64,000 nucleotides of DNA from Streptomyces sp. NBC_00691 (GCF_036226665.1 NZ_CP109007.1:3574501-3638500); one strand, 5' to 3'. Positions 1 through 8,200 are shown, numbered from the stretch's first letter. Made by a program: numbers and translations. The notes: a model not told the origin generated them from the sequence alone.

Positions 1-2
1 AC

Positions 3-260
3 GCGGTGGTGAGCGACGCCGAGGTCCCGGCGGAGTTCGAGGTGCTCGACGTGCCGGCCGGCGCCTGGGCGGTCTTCGAGAACGAGGGCCCGCTGCCGGA
101 GGCCGTGCAGTACCTGTGGCGGGACATCTTCACCCAGTGGTTCCCGTCCAACCCGTACGCCATCAGGCCGGGCCCCGAGATCATGAGCATCCACCCGTCG
201 GAGGACTGGAAGACGGCACGGGCGGAGCTGTGGATCCCGGTGGAACACACGGCGGGATGA
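3..260 (+). CDS. GyrI-like small-molecule-binding domain, C-terminal fragment (partial at left edge)
   Basis: The reading frame is open to the left edge of the window, so only the last 85 or so residues are present; the internal GTG at 6 is probably not the true start. What remains resembles the end of a GyrI-like (SRPBCC-fold) effector-binding domain: an aromatic stretch (WRDIFTQWFPSNPYAIRPGPEI) followed by a closing strand with the motif ELWIPV. In actinobacteria this domain usually follows an AraC-type helix-turn-helix or stands alone as a drug or ligand sensor. The DNA-binding part, if there is one, lies outside the window. A strong hairpin directly after the stop separates it from the convergent mqnE gene. 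Confidence 0.
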   Translation, partial: AVVSDAEVPAEFEVLDVPAGAWAVFENEGPLPEAVQYLWRDIFTQWFPSNPYAIRPGPEIMSIHPSEDWKTARAELWIPVEHTAG

Positions 261-296
261 GCGAAGGGCCGGTGGGAGTCCCCACCGGCCCTTCGC
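261..296. terminator. Bidirectional intrinsic terminator between the GyrI-like gene and mqnE
   Basis: A perfect 16-bp inverted repeat (arms 261-276 and 281-296, GCGAAGGGCCGGTGGG and its complement) encloses a 4-base loop AGTC. It sits immediately after the stop of the rightward gene and 16 bases beyond the mqnE stop, so it can end transcription from both sides. Confidence 0.85.
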
Positions 297-311
297 CTCG
301 TCACGAGCGGG

Positions 312-1490
312 TCAGAACCGCATCGCCTGCGGCGTCTCGCGCCGCTCCGCGTCCGGGCCCGGGTACTCGCGGATGATCTCGTACCGGGTGTTCCGCTCGA
401 CCGGGCGGAAGCCGGCGTCGCGGATCAGCTCCAGGAGGTCCTCGCGGCCCAGCTTGTTCGGCGTGCCGTAGTTGTCGGCGTCGTGCGTGATCTTGTACTC
501 GACGACCGAGCCGTCCATGTCGTCGGCGCCGTGCTGGAGCGCGAGCTGTGCCGTCTGGACGCCGTGCATGACCCAGAAGACCTTGACGTGCGGCACGTTG
601 TCGAAGAGGAGCCGGGAGACCGCGAAGGTCTTCAGGGCCTCGGCGCCGGTCGCCATGGTGGTGCGCGCCTGCAGCTTGTTGCGGACCTTGCCGTCCTGCA
701 TGTCGACGAAGTCGTGCTGGTAGCGCAGCGGGATGAAGACCTGGAAGCCGCCGGTCTCGTCCTGGAGCTCACGCAGCCTCAGCACGTGGTCGACGCGGTG
801 CCGGGGCTCCTCGATGTGCCCGTACAGCATGGTGCTGGGAGTCTTGAGCCCCTTCTCGTGCGCGAGGCGGTGGATCCGGGACCAGTCCTCCCAGTGGGTG
901 CGGTGGTCCACGATGTGCTGCCGGACCTCCCAGTCGAAGATCTCGGCGCCGCCGCCGGTCAGGGACTCCAGGCCGGCCTCGATGAGTTCGTCGAGGATGT
1001 CGGAGGCGGACATGCCCGAGATGGTCTCGAAGTGGTGGATCTCGGTGGCGGTGAACGCCTTGAGCGAGACGTTCGGCAGGGCCTTCTTGAGCTCGGAGAG
1101 GGAGCGCGGGTAGTACCGCCAGGGCAGGTTGGGGTGCAGCCCGTTGACGATGTGGAGCTCGGTGAGGTTCTCGTTCTCCATGGCCTTCGCGAGGCGCACG
1201 GCCTCCTCGATGCGCATGGTGTACGCGTCCTTCTCGCCCGGCTTGCGCTGGAACGAGCAGTAGGCGCAGGAGGCGGTGCAGACGTTGGTCATGTTCAGAT
1301 GCCGGTTGACATTGAAATGCACCACGTCGCCGTTCTTGCGGGTCCTGACCTCGTGGGCCAGACCGCCGAGCCAGGCGAGGTCGTCGGACTCGTACAGGGC
1401 GATGCCGTCCTCACGGCTCAGCCGCTCACCGTCCCGGACCTTCTGCTCCAGCTCGCGCTTGAGCCCTACATCTTTGATGGATGCAGTCAT
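312..1490 (-). CDS. mqnE: Aminofutalosine synthase MqnE (radical SAM)
   Basis: This enzyme joins a SAM-derived adenosyl radical to 3-[(1-carboxyvinyl)oxy]benzoate to form 6-amino-6-deoxyfutalosine in the futalosine route to menaquinone. The 392-residue product has the usual MqnE length. The radical-SAM cluster motif CTASCAYCSF places cluster ligands at Cys71, Cys75 and Cys78, and the preceding HFNVNRHLNMTNVC stretch is typical of the MqnE/MqnC/CofH group. Later steps are encoded nearby by mqnL, mqnP and mqnM, with an Lrp/AsnC gene between. The ATG at 1490 gives the expected N terminus. MqnC is related, but this N-terminal signature and the neighbours favour MqnE. Confidence 0.95.
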   Translation of the reverse strand: MTASIKDVGLKRELEQKVRDGERLSREDGIALYESDDLAWLGGLAHEVRTRKNGDVVHFNVNRHLNMTNVCTASCAYCSFQRKPGEKDAYTMRIEEAVRLAKAMENENLTELHIVNGLHPNLPWRYYPRSLSELKKALPNVSLKAFTATEIHHFETISGMSASDILDELIEAGLESLTGGGAEIFDWEVRQHIVDHRTHWEDWSRIHRLAHEKGLKTPSTMLYGHIEEPRHRVDHVLRLRELQDETGGFQVFIPLRYQHDFVDMQDGKVRNKLQARTTMATGAEALKTFAVSRLLFDNVPHVKVFWVMHGVQTAQLALQHGADDMDGSVVEYKITHDADNYGTPNKLGREDLLELIRDAGFRPVERNTRYEIIREYPGPDAERRETPQAMRF

Positions 1491-1572
1491 CTCCGGGCGT
1501 CTCCCTTTTCTCCGAAATCAGACTTCTTCTACTGCTTCTGCTACGTCGTTCACCGTACTCTCAGCCGATCCG

Positions 1573-2028
1573 TCAGCCTTCCTCGGGCAGCTCTCCGACC
1601 CGGTTCTCCCACTTCGTGGAGAGCACGATCGTCGTCCGGGTGCGGGAGACGCCCTTGGTTCCGCTGAGGCGGCGGATCGTCTTCTCCAGGCCGTCGACGT
1701 CACTGACGCGCACCTTGAGCATGAACGAGTCGTCGCCGGCGATGAACCAGCAGTCCTCGATCTCGGCGAGGTCCTTGAGCCGGCGGGCCACGTCCTCGTG
1801 GTCGGCCGCGTCGGAGAGCGAGATGCCGATGAGGGCGGTCACGCCGAGGCCGAGCGAGGCGGCGTCGACGGTGGCGCGGTAGCCGGTGATCACTCCGGCG
1901 GCCTCAAGGCGGTTGATGCGGTCGGTGACGGAGGGGCCGGAGAGCCCGACGAGCCGGCCGAGTTCGGCGTACGAGGCGCGGCCGTTCTCACGCAGAGCCT
2001 GGATGAGCTGCCTGTCCACGGCGTCCAT
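1573..2028 (-). CDS. Lrp/AsnC family transcriptional regulator
   Basis: A 151-residue protein of standard Lrp/AsnC size. Residues 1-55 form the winged helix-turn-helix (DRQLIQALRENGRASYAELG, recognition region GLSGPSVTDRINRLEAAGVI), and residues about 65-145 form the RAM effector-binding domain. It lies between mqnE and the mqnL-P-M operon, on the same strand as both, 82 bases upstream of mqnE. That position suggests it responds to an amino acid or aromatic metabolite and may adjust menaquinone synthesis; this is inference from context. An AT-rich dyad about 40 bases upstream of the start is a candidate autoregulatory site. Confidence 0.92.
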   Translation of the reverse strand: MDAVDRQLIQALRENGRASYAELGRLVGLSGPSVTDRINRLEAAGVITGYRATVDAASLGLGVTALIGISLSDAADHEDVARRLKDLAEIEDCWFIAGDDSFMLKVRVSDVDGLEKTIRRLSGTKGVSRTRTTIVLSTKWENRVGELPEEG

Positions 2029-2065
2029 AGGGAGGAACCTTCCATTGTCCAGCGATACCGCGAGT

Positions 2066-2082
2066 TTAGGTATAGAATCTAA
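2066..2082. promoter_or_regulatory. AT-rich dyad and candidate promoter upstream of the Lrp/AsnC gene
   Basis: The short region TTAGGTATAGAATCTAA contains TTAG and CTAA half-sites separated by nine bases around TATAGAAT, which resembles a -10 element. It is one of the few AT-rich spots here and lies between the Lrp gene and the divergent small peptide gene. Lrp-family regulators commonly bind such weak AT-rich dyads at their own promoters. The assignment rests on position and symmetry only. Confidence 0.4.
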
Positions 2083-2152
2083 GGTACACAGGGGAGAGGC
2101 CCTGTGAATCTTTCAGCTGATCAAAGACGATCTTTCAGGAGTGGTGTTCACC

Positions 2153-2278
2153 GTGTACACGATCGAGATGGCCTACGCACGCATGCGCGAGCTGCAGGAC
2201 CTGGCCAACCGCTCGCGTGCCCACCAGCCGACCGCCGCCTCGAAGCGTGCCGACAAGAAGCACGCCAAGAAGCGCTAA
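2153..2278 (+). CDS. Small basic hypothetical peptide (41 aa)
   Basis: A short reading frame starting at GTG 2153 encodes a 41-residue peptide: an N-terminal YTIEMAYARMRELQDLANRS helix-like segment followed by a lysine/arginine-rich tail ending KKHAKKR. In-frame GTG codons at 2141 and 2144 are alternative starts; AGGAG at 2137 could serve 2153 with a long spacer. Amphipathic content followed by a basic tail looks like a real coding sequence rather than noise. The stop shares bases 2275-2278 with the end of mqnM on the other strand. No function can be assigned. Confidence 0.6.
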   Translation: MYTIEMAYARMRELQDLANRSRAHQPTAASKRADKKHAKKR

Positions 2279-2973
2279 TCCGACCGGGGGGTCGCTCCAC
2301 CGAGCTCTCCCTCCCACCGGCGGTACAGCCGATGCGGCACCCCTGCCGCGTCGAGCACCCGCCCGGCGACGAAGTCCACCAGATCCTGGATGTGCGTCGC
2401 CCCCGCGTAGAACGCCGGAGAGGCGGGCAGCACCACGGCTCCCGCCTCGTCCAGCGCCACCATGTGCTTGAGCGTCTGCCCGTTCAGCGGGGTCTCCCGC
2501 ACGGCGACGACCAGCGGCCGCCGCTCCTTCAGCGTCACGCTCGCGGTCCGCTGGAGCAGATCCTTCGAAAGCCCCAGTGCCACTCCCGCCACCGCGGCGG
2601 TCGAGGCCGGCACGATCAGCATCCCCTTCGCCGGGTACGACCCCGAGGACGGCCCCGCGGCCAGATCGCCGGCCGCCCAGTACCGCACGTCGCCGAGGGC
2701 GTCCGCCACGTCGAACGTGTCCGGCTTCCCGTCCGCGCCGCGCGCCAGCCAGACCGCCAGGTCCTCGCGCCAGTGCGCGTCGCGGAAGGAGATGCCCGTC
2801 TCGTCGAGCAGCGTGAGCCGGGAGGCCCGCGACACGACGAGGTCGACGCTCTCCCCCGCGGCGAGGAGCCCCCGGAGCACGGCTGCGGCGTACGGCGTGC
2901 CCGACGCCCCGGAAACCCCTACCACCCAAGGGGTGCGCTTGCCGTCGTTCATGCCGACGAGCCTATCCGTCAT
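2275..2973 (-). CDS. mqnM: UbiX-family flavin prenyltransferase MqnM
   Basis: UbiX proteins prenylate reduced FMN to make the cofactor prFMN for UbiD-type decarboxylases. Here the partner is the UbiD-like MqnL encoded two genes upstream. The 232-residue protein shows the FMN-binding start GVSGASG at residues 19-25 and the conserved segments VPASTAAVAGVALG and ERRPLVVAVRETPLN. It ends an operon of order mqnL-mqnP-mqnM, starting 10 bases after the mqnP stop. An ATG at 2952 (MNDGKRTP) is a possible alternative start that would remove seven residues. The set acts in the late prenylation and decarboxylation steps of futalosine-dependent menaquinone synthesis. Confidence 0.93.
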   Translation of the reverse strand: MTDRLVGMNDGKRTPWVVGVSGASGTPYAAAVLRGLLAAGESVDLVVSRASRLTLLDETGISFRDAHWREDLAVWLARGADGKPDTFDVADALGDVRYWAAGDLAAGPSSGSYPAKGMLIVPASTAAVAGVALGLSKDLLQRTASVTLKERRPLVVAVRETPLNGQTLKHMVALDEAGAVVLPASPAFYAGATHIQDLVDFVAGRVLDAAGVPHRLYRRWEGELGGATPRSD

Positions 2974-2983
2974 CCCGCCGGGG

Positions 2984-3886
2984 CTACGGGGTGAGCCCGC
3001 GGACCAGCAGGTCGAGGAGGGCGCACACGAACAGCGCCATGCCGATGAAGCCGTTCACCGTGAAGAACGCCCGGTTCAGGCGCGACAGGTCGTGCGGCTT
3101 CACGATCGAGTGCTCGTAGCAGAAGGCGGCCACCACGATCACGAGCCCGACCCAGAAGAAGACACCGGCGCCGGTGGCGAGGGCGTACCAGACGAGCAGT
3201 CCCGTGGTGACGACCGCGGAGGCCCGGGCGCCCCACAGCGCGGCCGGGATCCCGAAGCGGGCGGGGACGGACATCACGCCGTGGGCCCGGTCCGCCTGGA
3301 CGTCCTGACAGGCGAAGATCAGGTCGAAGCCGCCGATCCAGACGCCGACCGCGAGCCCCAGGATCACCGCGTCCCAGGACCACTCCCCCGTCACCGCGAG
3401 CCAGGCGCCGATCGGCCCTATGGCCTGGGCGAGACCGAGGATGGCGTGCGGGAAGTTGGTGAACCGCTTGCCGTACGGATAGACGACCATCGGGATGACG
3501 GCGAGCGGCGCGAGAGCCAGACAGAGCGGGTTGAGCAGGGCCGCGGCGCCGAGGAAGACGACGACGGCGATCCCGGCCCCGGTCCACGCCGAGCGCACGG
3601 ACACGGCACCGGTCACCAGCTCGCGCTGGGCGGTGCGCGGGTTACGCGCGTCGATCTCGCGGTCGATGATCCGGTTGCAGGCCATGGCGAAGGTCCGCAG
3701 ACCCACCATGCAGACGGTCACGAGGAACAGCGTCCACCAGTGGATGTTCCTGTCCGTCAGGTACATCGCGGTGAGCGCGGCGGTGTACGCGAAGGGCAGC
3801 GCGAACACCGAGTGCTCGATCATCACCAGGCGCAGGAACGCCTTCGTTCGCCCCGGCTGGGCGCCGGGGACAGCGGCCGTGGTCAC
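2984..3886 (-). CDS. mqnP: UbiA-family prenyltransferase MqnP
   Basis: An integral-membrane prenyltransferase of 300 residues with about eight or nine transmembrane helices. Both Asp-rich motifs of UbiA enzymes are visible: NRIIDREID (Asn71, Asp75, Asp79) and FACQDVQAD further on, which bind the Mg-diphosphate of the polyprenyl donor. In the futalosine pathway it attaches the polyprenyl tail to the naphthoate ring. The start codon overlaps the mqnL stop by four bases (ATGA at 3883-3886), so translation is coupled. A 4-hydroxybenzoate or heme O transferase is ruled out by the flanking mqnL and mqnM. Confidence 0.93.
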   Translation of the reverse strand: MTTAAVPGAQPGRTKAFLRLVMIEHSVFALPFAYTAALTAMYLTDRNIHWWTLFLVTVCMVGLRTFAMACNRIIDREIDARNPRTAQRELVTGAVSVRSAWTGAGIAVVVFLGAAALLNPLCLALAPLAVIPMVVYPYGKRFTNFPHAILGLAQAIGPIGAWLAVTGEWSWDAVILGLAVGVWIGGFDLIFACQDVQADRAHGVMSVPARFGIPAALWGARASAVVTTGLLVWYALATGAGVFFWVGLVIVVAAFCYEHSIVKPHDLSRLNRAFFTVNGFIGMALFVCALLDLLVRGLTP

Positions 3887-5340
3887 AGCCCGTACTCCTT
3901 CCAGCGGCGGTCCACGAGCGCGGCCGTCGCCGGGTCCGACTCGACCATGTCCGGCCAGCCGCCGTCCCGGGTGTAGCCCTCCTCGGGCAGCTTCCTCGTG
4001 GCGTCGATGCCCGCCTTGCCGCCCCAGAACTGCTGGTAGGAGGCGTGGTCGAGGTGGTCGACCGGACCCTCGACGACGGTGAGGTCACGGGCGTAGTCGG
4101 TGTTGCCGAGGGCCCGCCAGGACACCTCGTGCAGATCGTGGACGTCGCAGTCCTTGTCGACCACGACGATCAGCTTGGTCAGCGACATCATGTGCGCGCC
4201 CCAGATGGCGTGCATGACCTTCTGCGCGTGCTTCGGGTACTTCTTGTCGATCGAGATGATCGCGCAGTTGTGGAAGCCGCCCGACTCCGGCAGGTGGTAG
4301 TCGACGATGTCCGGCACGATGATCTTGAGCAGCGGGAGGAAGAAACGCTCCGTCGCACGGCCGAGCGGACCGTCCTCGGTGGGCGGCCGGCCGACGACGA
4401 TCGACTGGAGCAGCGGACGCTTCCGCATCGTGATGCAGTCGATCTTCAGCGCCGGGAAGGGCTCCTGCGGCGTGTAGAAGCCGGTGTGGTCGCCGAAGGG
4501 ACCCTCCGGCAGCATCTCTCCCGGCTCGAGCCAGCCCTCGACGACGACCTCGGCGTGCGCGGGCACCTGGAGGGGGACGGTCCTGCAGTCGACCATCTCG
4601 ATCCTCTTGCCCTGCACGAAGCCGGCGAAGAGGTACTCGTCGATGTCACCCGGCAGCGGGGCGGTGGAGGCGTACGTGACGGCCGGCGGGCAGCCGAAGG
4701 CGATCGCGACCGGCAGCCGCTCGCCCTTCGCGGCGGCGACGGCGTAGTGGTTGCGGCTGTCCTTGTGGATCTGCCAGTGCATGCCGATGGTGCGCTTGTC
4801 GTGCCGCTGGAGCCGGTAGAGCCCGAGGTTCCGGACCCCGGTCTCCGGGTGCTTCGTGTGCGTGAGGCCCAGGTTGAAGAAGGAGCCGCCGTCCTTGGGC
4901 CAGGTGAAGAGCGCGGGAAGCAGGTCGAGATCGACGTCGTCCCCGGTGAGCACGACCTCCTGCACGGGCGCGGCGTCCGACTTCACCTTCTTCGGCGGCA
5001 CGTGGACCATGGAGCCGAGCTTGCCGAAGGCCTCGCGGACACCGACGAAACCGTGCGGAAGCTCGGGCTTGAGCAGCCCGCCGATCTTCTCGCTGATCTC
5101 GCCGTACGACTTCAGGCCCAGGGCCTTGAGGAGTCGGCGGTCGGTCCCGAAGACGTTCATCGCGAGGGGCATCGCGGAACCCTTGACGTTCTCGAAGAGA
5201 AGCGCCGGACCCCCCGCCTTGTTCACCCGGTCGACGATCTCCCCGACCTCCAGGTACGGGTCGACTTCGGCCTTGATGCGCTTGAGGTCGCCTTCGCGCT
5301 CGAGGGCCCTGAGCAGCGAGCGGAGATCGTCGTAAGCCAT
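3883..5340 (-). CDS. mqnL: UbiD-family menaquinone biosynthesis decarboxylase MqnL
   Basis: A 485-residue UbiD-type, prFMN-dependent decarboxylase, the usual length for the family. Segments such as GMHWQIHKDSRNHY, PEGPFGDHTGFYTP and DIVDYHLPESGGFHNCAI are characteristic of the prFMN and metal site. It removes the ring carboxyl group in the late futalosine pathway and depends on the flavin made by MqnM. It is the first gene of mqnL-mqnP-mqnM. The start at 5340 is preceded on its strand by a 90-base intergenic region shared with the divergent PLDc_N gene, which must hold both promoters. Confidence 0.94.
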   Translation of the reverse strand: MAYDDLRSLLRALEREGDLKRIKAEVDPYLEVGEIVDRVNKAGGPALLFENVKGSAMPLAMNVFGTDRRLLKALGLKSYGEISEKIGGLLKPELPHGFVGVREAFGKLGSMVHVPPKKVKSDAAPVQEVVLTGDDVDLDLLPALFTWPKDGGSFFNLGLTHTKHPETGVRNLGLYRLQRHDKRTIGMHWQIHKDSRNHYAVAAAKGERLPVAIAFGCPPAVTYASTAPLPGDIDEYLFAGFVQGKRIEMVDCRTVPLQVPAHAEVVVEGWLEPGEMLPEGPFGDHTGFYTPQEPFPALKIDCITMRKRPLLQSIVVGRPPTEDGPLGRATERFFLPLLKIIVPDIVDYHLPESGGFHNCAIISIDKKYPKHAQKVMHAIWGAHMMSLTKLIVVVDKDCDVHDLHEVSWRALGNTDYARDLTVVEGPVDHLDHASYQQFWGGKAGIDATRKLPEEGYTRDGGWPDMVESDPATAALVDRRWKEYGL

Positions 5341-5429
5341 AGGGGCCAGTATCCGCCACGGGCTACGCTGGACCTGTCACCGGGGCGGTCGAAACGAGCC
5401 CCATCTCTGCTTCCAGGGGGCTGTCCCGC

Positions 5430-5810
5430 ATGCTCAGGGCATTGATGTTCATCCTGCCGCTGGCGCTGCTGATCTACGCCTTCATCGACTGCCTGAACAC
5501 CCCGGAGGACGAGGTCAGGCATCTGCCGAAGGTGATCTGGGTGATCGTGATCCTCCTCTTCCCGATCGTCGGGTCGGTGGGCTGGATCTTCGCGGGCAAG
5601 GAACGGCACAGGACGGTCCGGGGCGGCTCGGGCGGCTGGATCGCCCCCGACGACAACCCCGACTTCCTGAAGTCCCTGCGCGAGGAGAAGAGCGGGCCGA
5701 AGGACGAGGAGGCCGCCCTGGAGGAGCGGGAGGCGGACCTCCGCCGCCGGGAGGACGAGCTGCGGAAGCGCGAGCAGGACGGTGGGGACGCCGCCCCCGA
5801 GAAGCCCTGA
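5430..5810 (+). CDS. PLDc N-terminal domain membrane protein
   Basis: A 126-residue protein with two transmembrane helices near residues 5-22 and 36-58 (VIWVIVILLFPIVGSVGWIFAG), the pattern of the phospholipase D N-terminal (PLDc_N) two-helix domain. The cytoplasmic tail is highly charged and predicted to be coiled coil (EEREADLRRREDELRKREQ). There is no catalytic HKD motif, so this is not a phospholipase. It diverges from mqnL, and in Streptomyces this small protein is a constant neighbour of the mqnLPM genes. The LysR gene begins two bases after its stop, suggesting a shared transcript. Confidence 0.88.
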   Translation: MLRALMFILPLALLIYAFIDCLNTPEDEVRHLPKVIWVIVILLFPIVGSVGWIFAGKERHRTVRGGSGGWIAPDDNPDFLKSLREEKSGPKDEEAALEEREADLRRREDELRKREQDGGDAAPEKP

Positions 5811-5811
5811 C

Positions 5812-6696
5812 ATGGAGCTCCGGCTCCTCGCCACCTTCGAGAAGGTGGCGACGGTCCTCTCCTTCACGAGGGCCGCGACGGAACTGGGTTACGCCCAGTC
5901 GAGCGTGACGGCCCAGGTCCGGTCCCTGGAGACCTCCCTCGGCGTGGAGCTCTTCGAGCGCCTGGGCAGCCGCATCCGCCTCACCGAGGCCGGCGAGCGC
6001 CTGCTGCCGTACGCCCGCGGCATGGCGGAGCTCGCGGAGGAGGCCCGTACGGCGGTGGCGGCGACGGCGGACCCCGCGGGCACGATCGCCGTCGGCACGA
6101 TGGAGTCCCTGACCTCGTACCGGCTGCCACCGCTCCTGGAGTACTTCCACCACCGCTACCCGGGGGTGCGCCTCACCCTGCGTCCCACCCTCGGCGACGA
6201 GACCCGGCAGGCCCTGCGGCAGGGCACGTACGACGTCGGCTTCCTGATGGAGCCGGAGACGGAGCACGAGGGCCTGGAGTCGGAGGTCCTGGCCCCGGAA
6301 CCGCTGGTCCTGGTGGCGGGCCCGGCCCATCCGCTGGCCGGCCGCACGGAGCTGACCGCCGCCGAGGTGGCGGGCGCGCAGCTGGTGGGCACCGAACCGG
6401 GCTGCCCGTACCGCGACCTCTTCGAGCGCGAGCTGGCGCGGTGGTCCCCGCCGTTCATGGAGTTCGGCACGATCGAGGCGACGAAGCGCGGGGTGGCGGC
6501 GGGTCTCGGCGTGGCGCTGCTCCCCCGGGTGACGGTCGACGGGGAACTCGCGGCCGGGACCCTGGTGGAACTCCCCTGGGAGGTCCCGTTCACCCTCTTC
6601 ACCCAACTCGCGTGGCGACGGGGGAAGCGGCTCCCGGCACATGTCCGCCTGTTCGTGGAGCAGGCGCGGCGGCTGGTGTCCGAGCAGCGAGGGTGA
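5812..6696 (+). CDS. LysR-family transcriptional regulator
   Basis: A 294-residue LysR regulator. The ATG at 5812 opens with MELRLLATFEKVATVLSFTRAA, the standard LysR N terminus, and is preferred over the in-frame ATG at 5782, which lies inside the previous gene. The winged helix-turn-helix covers residues 1-60 (ATELGYAQSSVTAQVRSLE), and residues 90-290 form the two-lobed effector domain (GTIAVGTMESLTSYRLPPLL). The gene faces an EamA transporter and overlaps it by 98 bases at the 3' ends. LysR and EamA genes are often functional pairs, so it may control that exporter. Confidence 0.92.
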   Translation: MELRLLATFEKVATVLSFTRAATELGYAQSSVTAQVRSLETSLGVELFERLGSRIRLTEAGERLLPYARGMAELAEEARTAVAATADPAGTIAVGTMESLTSYRLPPLLEYFHHRYPGVRLTLRPTLGDETRQALRQGTYDVGFLMEPETEHEGLESEVLAPEPLVLVAGPAHPLAGRTELTAAEVAGAQLVGTEPGCPYRDLFERELARWSPPFMEFGTIEATKRGVAAGLGVALLPRVTVDGELAAGTLVELPWEVPFTLFTQLAWRRGKRLPAHVRLFVEQARRLVSEQRG

Positions 6697-7528
6697 CCTT
6701 GAGGCTGGCGAGGACGATCAGCGGGACGCCGAGCGCCTGGACGATCCCGATGTGATGCCCGTACGCGGCCCAGTCGACGCCCATGGCGACGGCGGGGTAG
6801 GTGAAGGCCAGCACGGCGATCTTGGCGGTGGGCAGCTCGGCGTAGGCGGCGTACATGAGGACGTACATCAGCCCGGTGTGGATCAGGCCGAGCCCGACCA
6901 GCCAGCCCCAGCCGGTGCCCGGCTTCGACGCGGCGCCGAAGTCGGCGAACGGGAGCAGCAGCGGAAGCCCGACGAGGACCTGCACGAGGGCGACCAGATG
7001 CGGCCGTACCCCGGTGATCCGCTTGGTGACGATCGTGGAGAGCGCGTAGAGGACGGCGGCGCCGAGCGCGAGACCGAGCCCCTTGAGCGAGGCGGTGTCG
7101 CCGGGCCGTATCCCGGAGACGAGCACGAGCCCGGCGAACGCGACGGCGAGCCAGCCGAACTTCGCGGCGGTGATCCGCTCCCGGAACAGCACGGCGCCGA
7201 ACACCACGAGGAAGAACGGCTGCGTGTGGTAGACGACGGTGGCGAAGGAGATCGAGGTGGCCTCGTACGCCTCGAAGAGCAGCACCCAGTTGAAGACGAT
7301 GAAGACCCCGCCGAGCGCGGCGAGCCCGAACTTCCTCGGGGTGAGGCCGTGCCCGGTGAAGTACCCGCGGGCCAGGCTGTACGCGCCGAGGGCGGCGGCC
7401 CCGAAGAGGCACCGGAAGAACACGACGTTGAAGGGGGACGCCCCCGACTCCACGACGAAGATGCCGAGGGTGCCGGAGAGCACCATGGCGAGGGTGAGTT
7501 CGACGGTTCCCCTGGTCTCGTTTCTCAT
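6599..7528 (-). CDS. EamA (DMT) family transporter
   Basis: A 309-residue, ten-helix drug/metabolite transporter made of two EamA repeats. The N terminus is TRGTVELTLAMVLSGTLGIFVVESGASPFNVVFFR, typical of family members that export amino acids or other small metabolites. The ATG at 7528 (MRNETRG) is the first start near the conserved region. Its last 98 bases overlap the end of the convergent LysR gene, so the tail rich in Ala, Pro and Arg is encoded antisense to the LysR C terminus. The substrate cannot be read from the sequence. Confidence 0.9.
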   Translation of the reverse strand: MRNETRGTVELTLAMVLSGTLGIFVVESGASPFNVVFFRCLFGAAALGAYSLARGYFTGHGLTPRKFGLAALGGVFIVFNWVLLFEAYEATSISFATVVYHTQPFFLVVFGAVLFRERITAAKFGWLAVAFAGLVLVSGIRPGDTASLKGLGLALGAAVLYALSTIVTKRITGVRPHLVALVQVLVGLPLLLPFADFGAASKPGTGWGWLVGLGLIHTGLMYVLMYAAYAELPTAKIAVLAFTYPAVAMGVDWAAYGHHIGIVQALGVPLIVLASLKVTLAARTPAAAPAPRTGGHVPGAASPVATRVG

Positions 7529-7617
7529 GACGACGACGCTACGAGCGGCCCGGGGCCGGGTCCACGAGCCAGTGGGGGGACCTGCCGATGACCCCGATCG
7601 GCCGGGCCGATGGGGCT

Positions 7618-7647
7618 CCCGGACCGCCGCGGGCGCGGCGGTCCGGG
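7618..7647. terminator. Intrinsic terminator after the small secreted protein gene
   Basis: A 13-bp perfect inverted repeat (CCCGGACCGCCGC, 7618-7630, and its complement, 7635-7647) with a GGGC loop lies 7 bases beyond the stop of the leftward small secreted protein gene. Confidence 0.75.
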
Positions 7648-7653
7648 GGAGGC

Positions 7654-7845
7654 TCAGTTGTCGGAGCCGACGGTGTTGTCGTGGCCCGCGTTGAACACGT
7701 CGTCGTGCGCGAACTGGAGCCAGTCCCCGAAGACGACGGTGTGCGAGGCCTCCGGCTCCAGTTCGACGGTGACGTCGGCGCTCGCGACGCCGGCGGCGCC
7801 GAGGACGAGGACACCGGTGGCGAGGGCGGTCAGCAGGGAACGCAT
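7654..7845 (-). CDS. Small secreted protein with signal peptide (63 aa)
   Basis: The product starts MRSLLTALATGVLVLGAAGVASA, a clean Sec signal peptide with cleavage expected after ASA at about residue 23. The mature part is about 40 residues, acidic, without cysteine, and ends in VFNAGHDNTVGSDN, which loosely recalls the Asn/Gly-rich pattern of extracellular surface peptides but is not a chaplin. The ATG at 7845 has GAGAGG eight bases upstream; a GTG nine bases earlier is too close to that site. No partner genes point to a role; cell-surface or aerial-hypha function would be a guess. Confidence 0.75.
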   Translation of the reverse strand: MRSLLTALATGVLVLGAAGVASADVTVELEPEASHTVVFGDWLQFAHDDVFNAGHDNTVGSDN

Positions 7846-8200
7846 GGAGGACACCTCTCGGTAGTGCGGCGGAACGCTCCGCCGACGGGCGGAGCACCCC
7901 GTAAGCCAAGGCCACGAACCGCCCGGCCTCCCGCCGCCGGGCCGGTGGGACCCCGACCGTCAGCCGATCGGCGGAGGGGCCGGAACTCCACCGCAGGACG
8001 GCCGACCGGCCCCGGCGGAGACGGCGATCCTCCCGCCGACGAAACCTCGCACCCCTGGTGCCGGACGGGCGGGGACGGCTCCGCCACGTACCTCCGGACG
8101 ATGCGACCACCTGATGCGGGACGTCCCGGAGGGGCAGGGCCGCCCTGCCCCTGCGGGCTACCGCTGCCGGCCGGCCCGGGGCGCCGACCGGAAGCGGCTG
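7846..8200. other. 355-base stretch with no convincing gene
   Basis: This stretch separates the small secreted protein gene from the XRE regulator. It holds the promoter region of the former at its left end and a compact hairpin (GGGGCAGGG at 8131-8139 with its complement at 8143-8151) that can end transcription of the XRE gene at its right end. Reading frames across it have the composition of non-coding GC-rich DNA. It may mark the left boundary of an accessory insertion. Confidence 0.6.
8131..8151. terminator. Hairpin terminator downstream of the XRE regulator
   Basis: A nine-base-pair GC-only stem with a CCG loop, 50 bases beyond the stop of the leftward XRE gene. Confidence 0.6.

Noticed and set aside
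2104..2994. A 296-residue frame opposite mqnM
   Set aside because: It lies antisense to mqnM and contains only low-complexity Arg/His/Pro-rich sequence.
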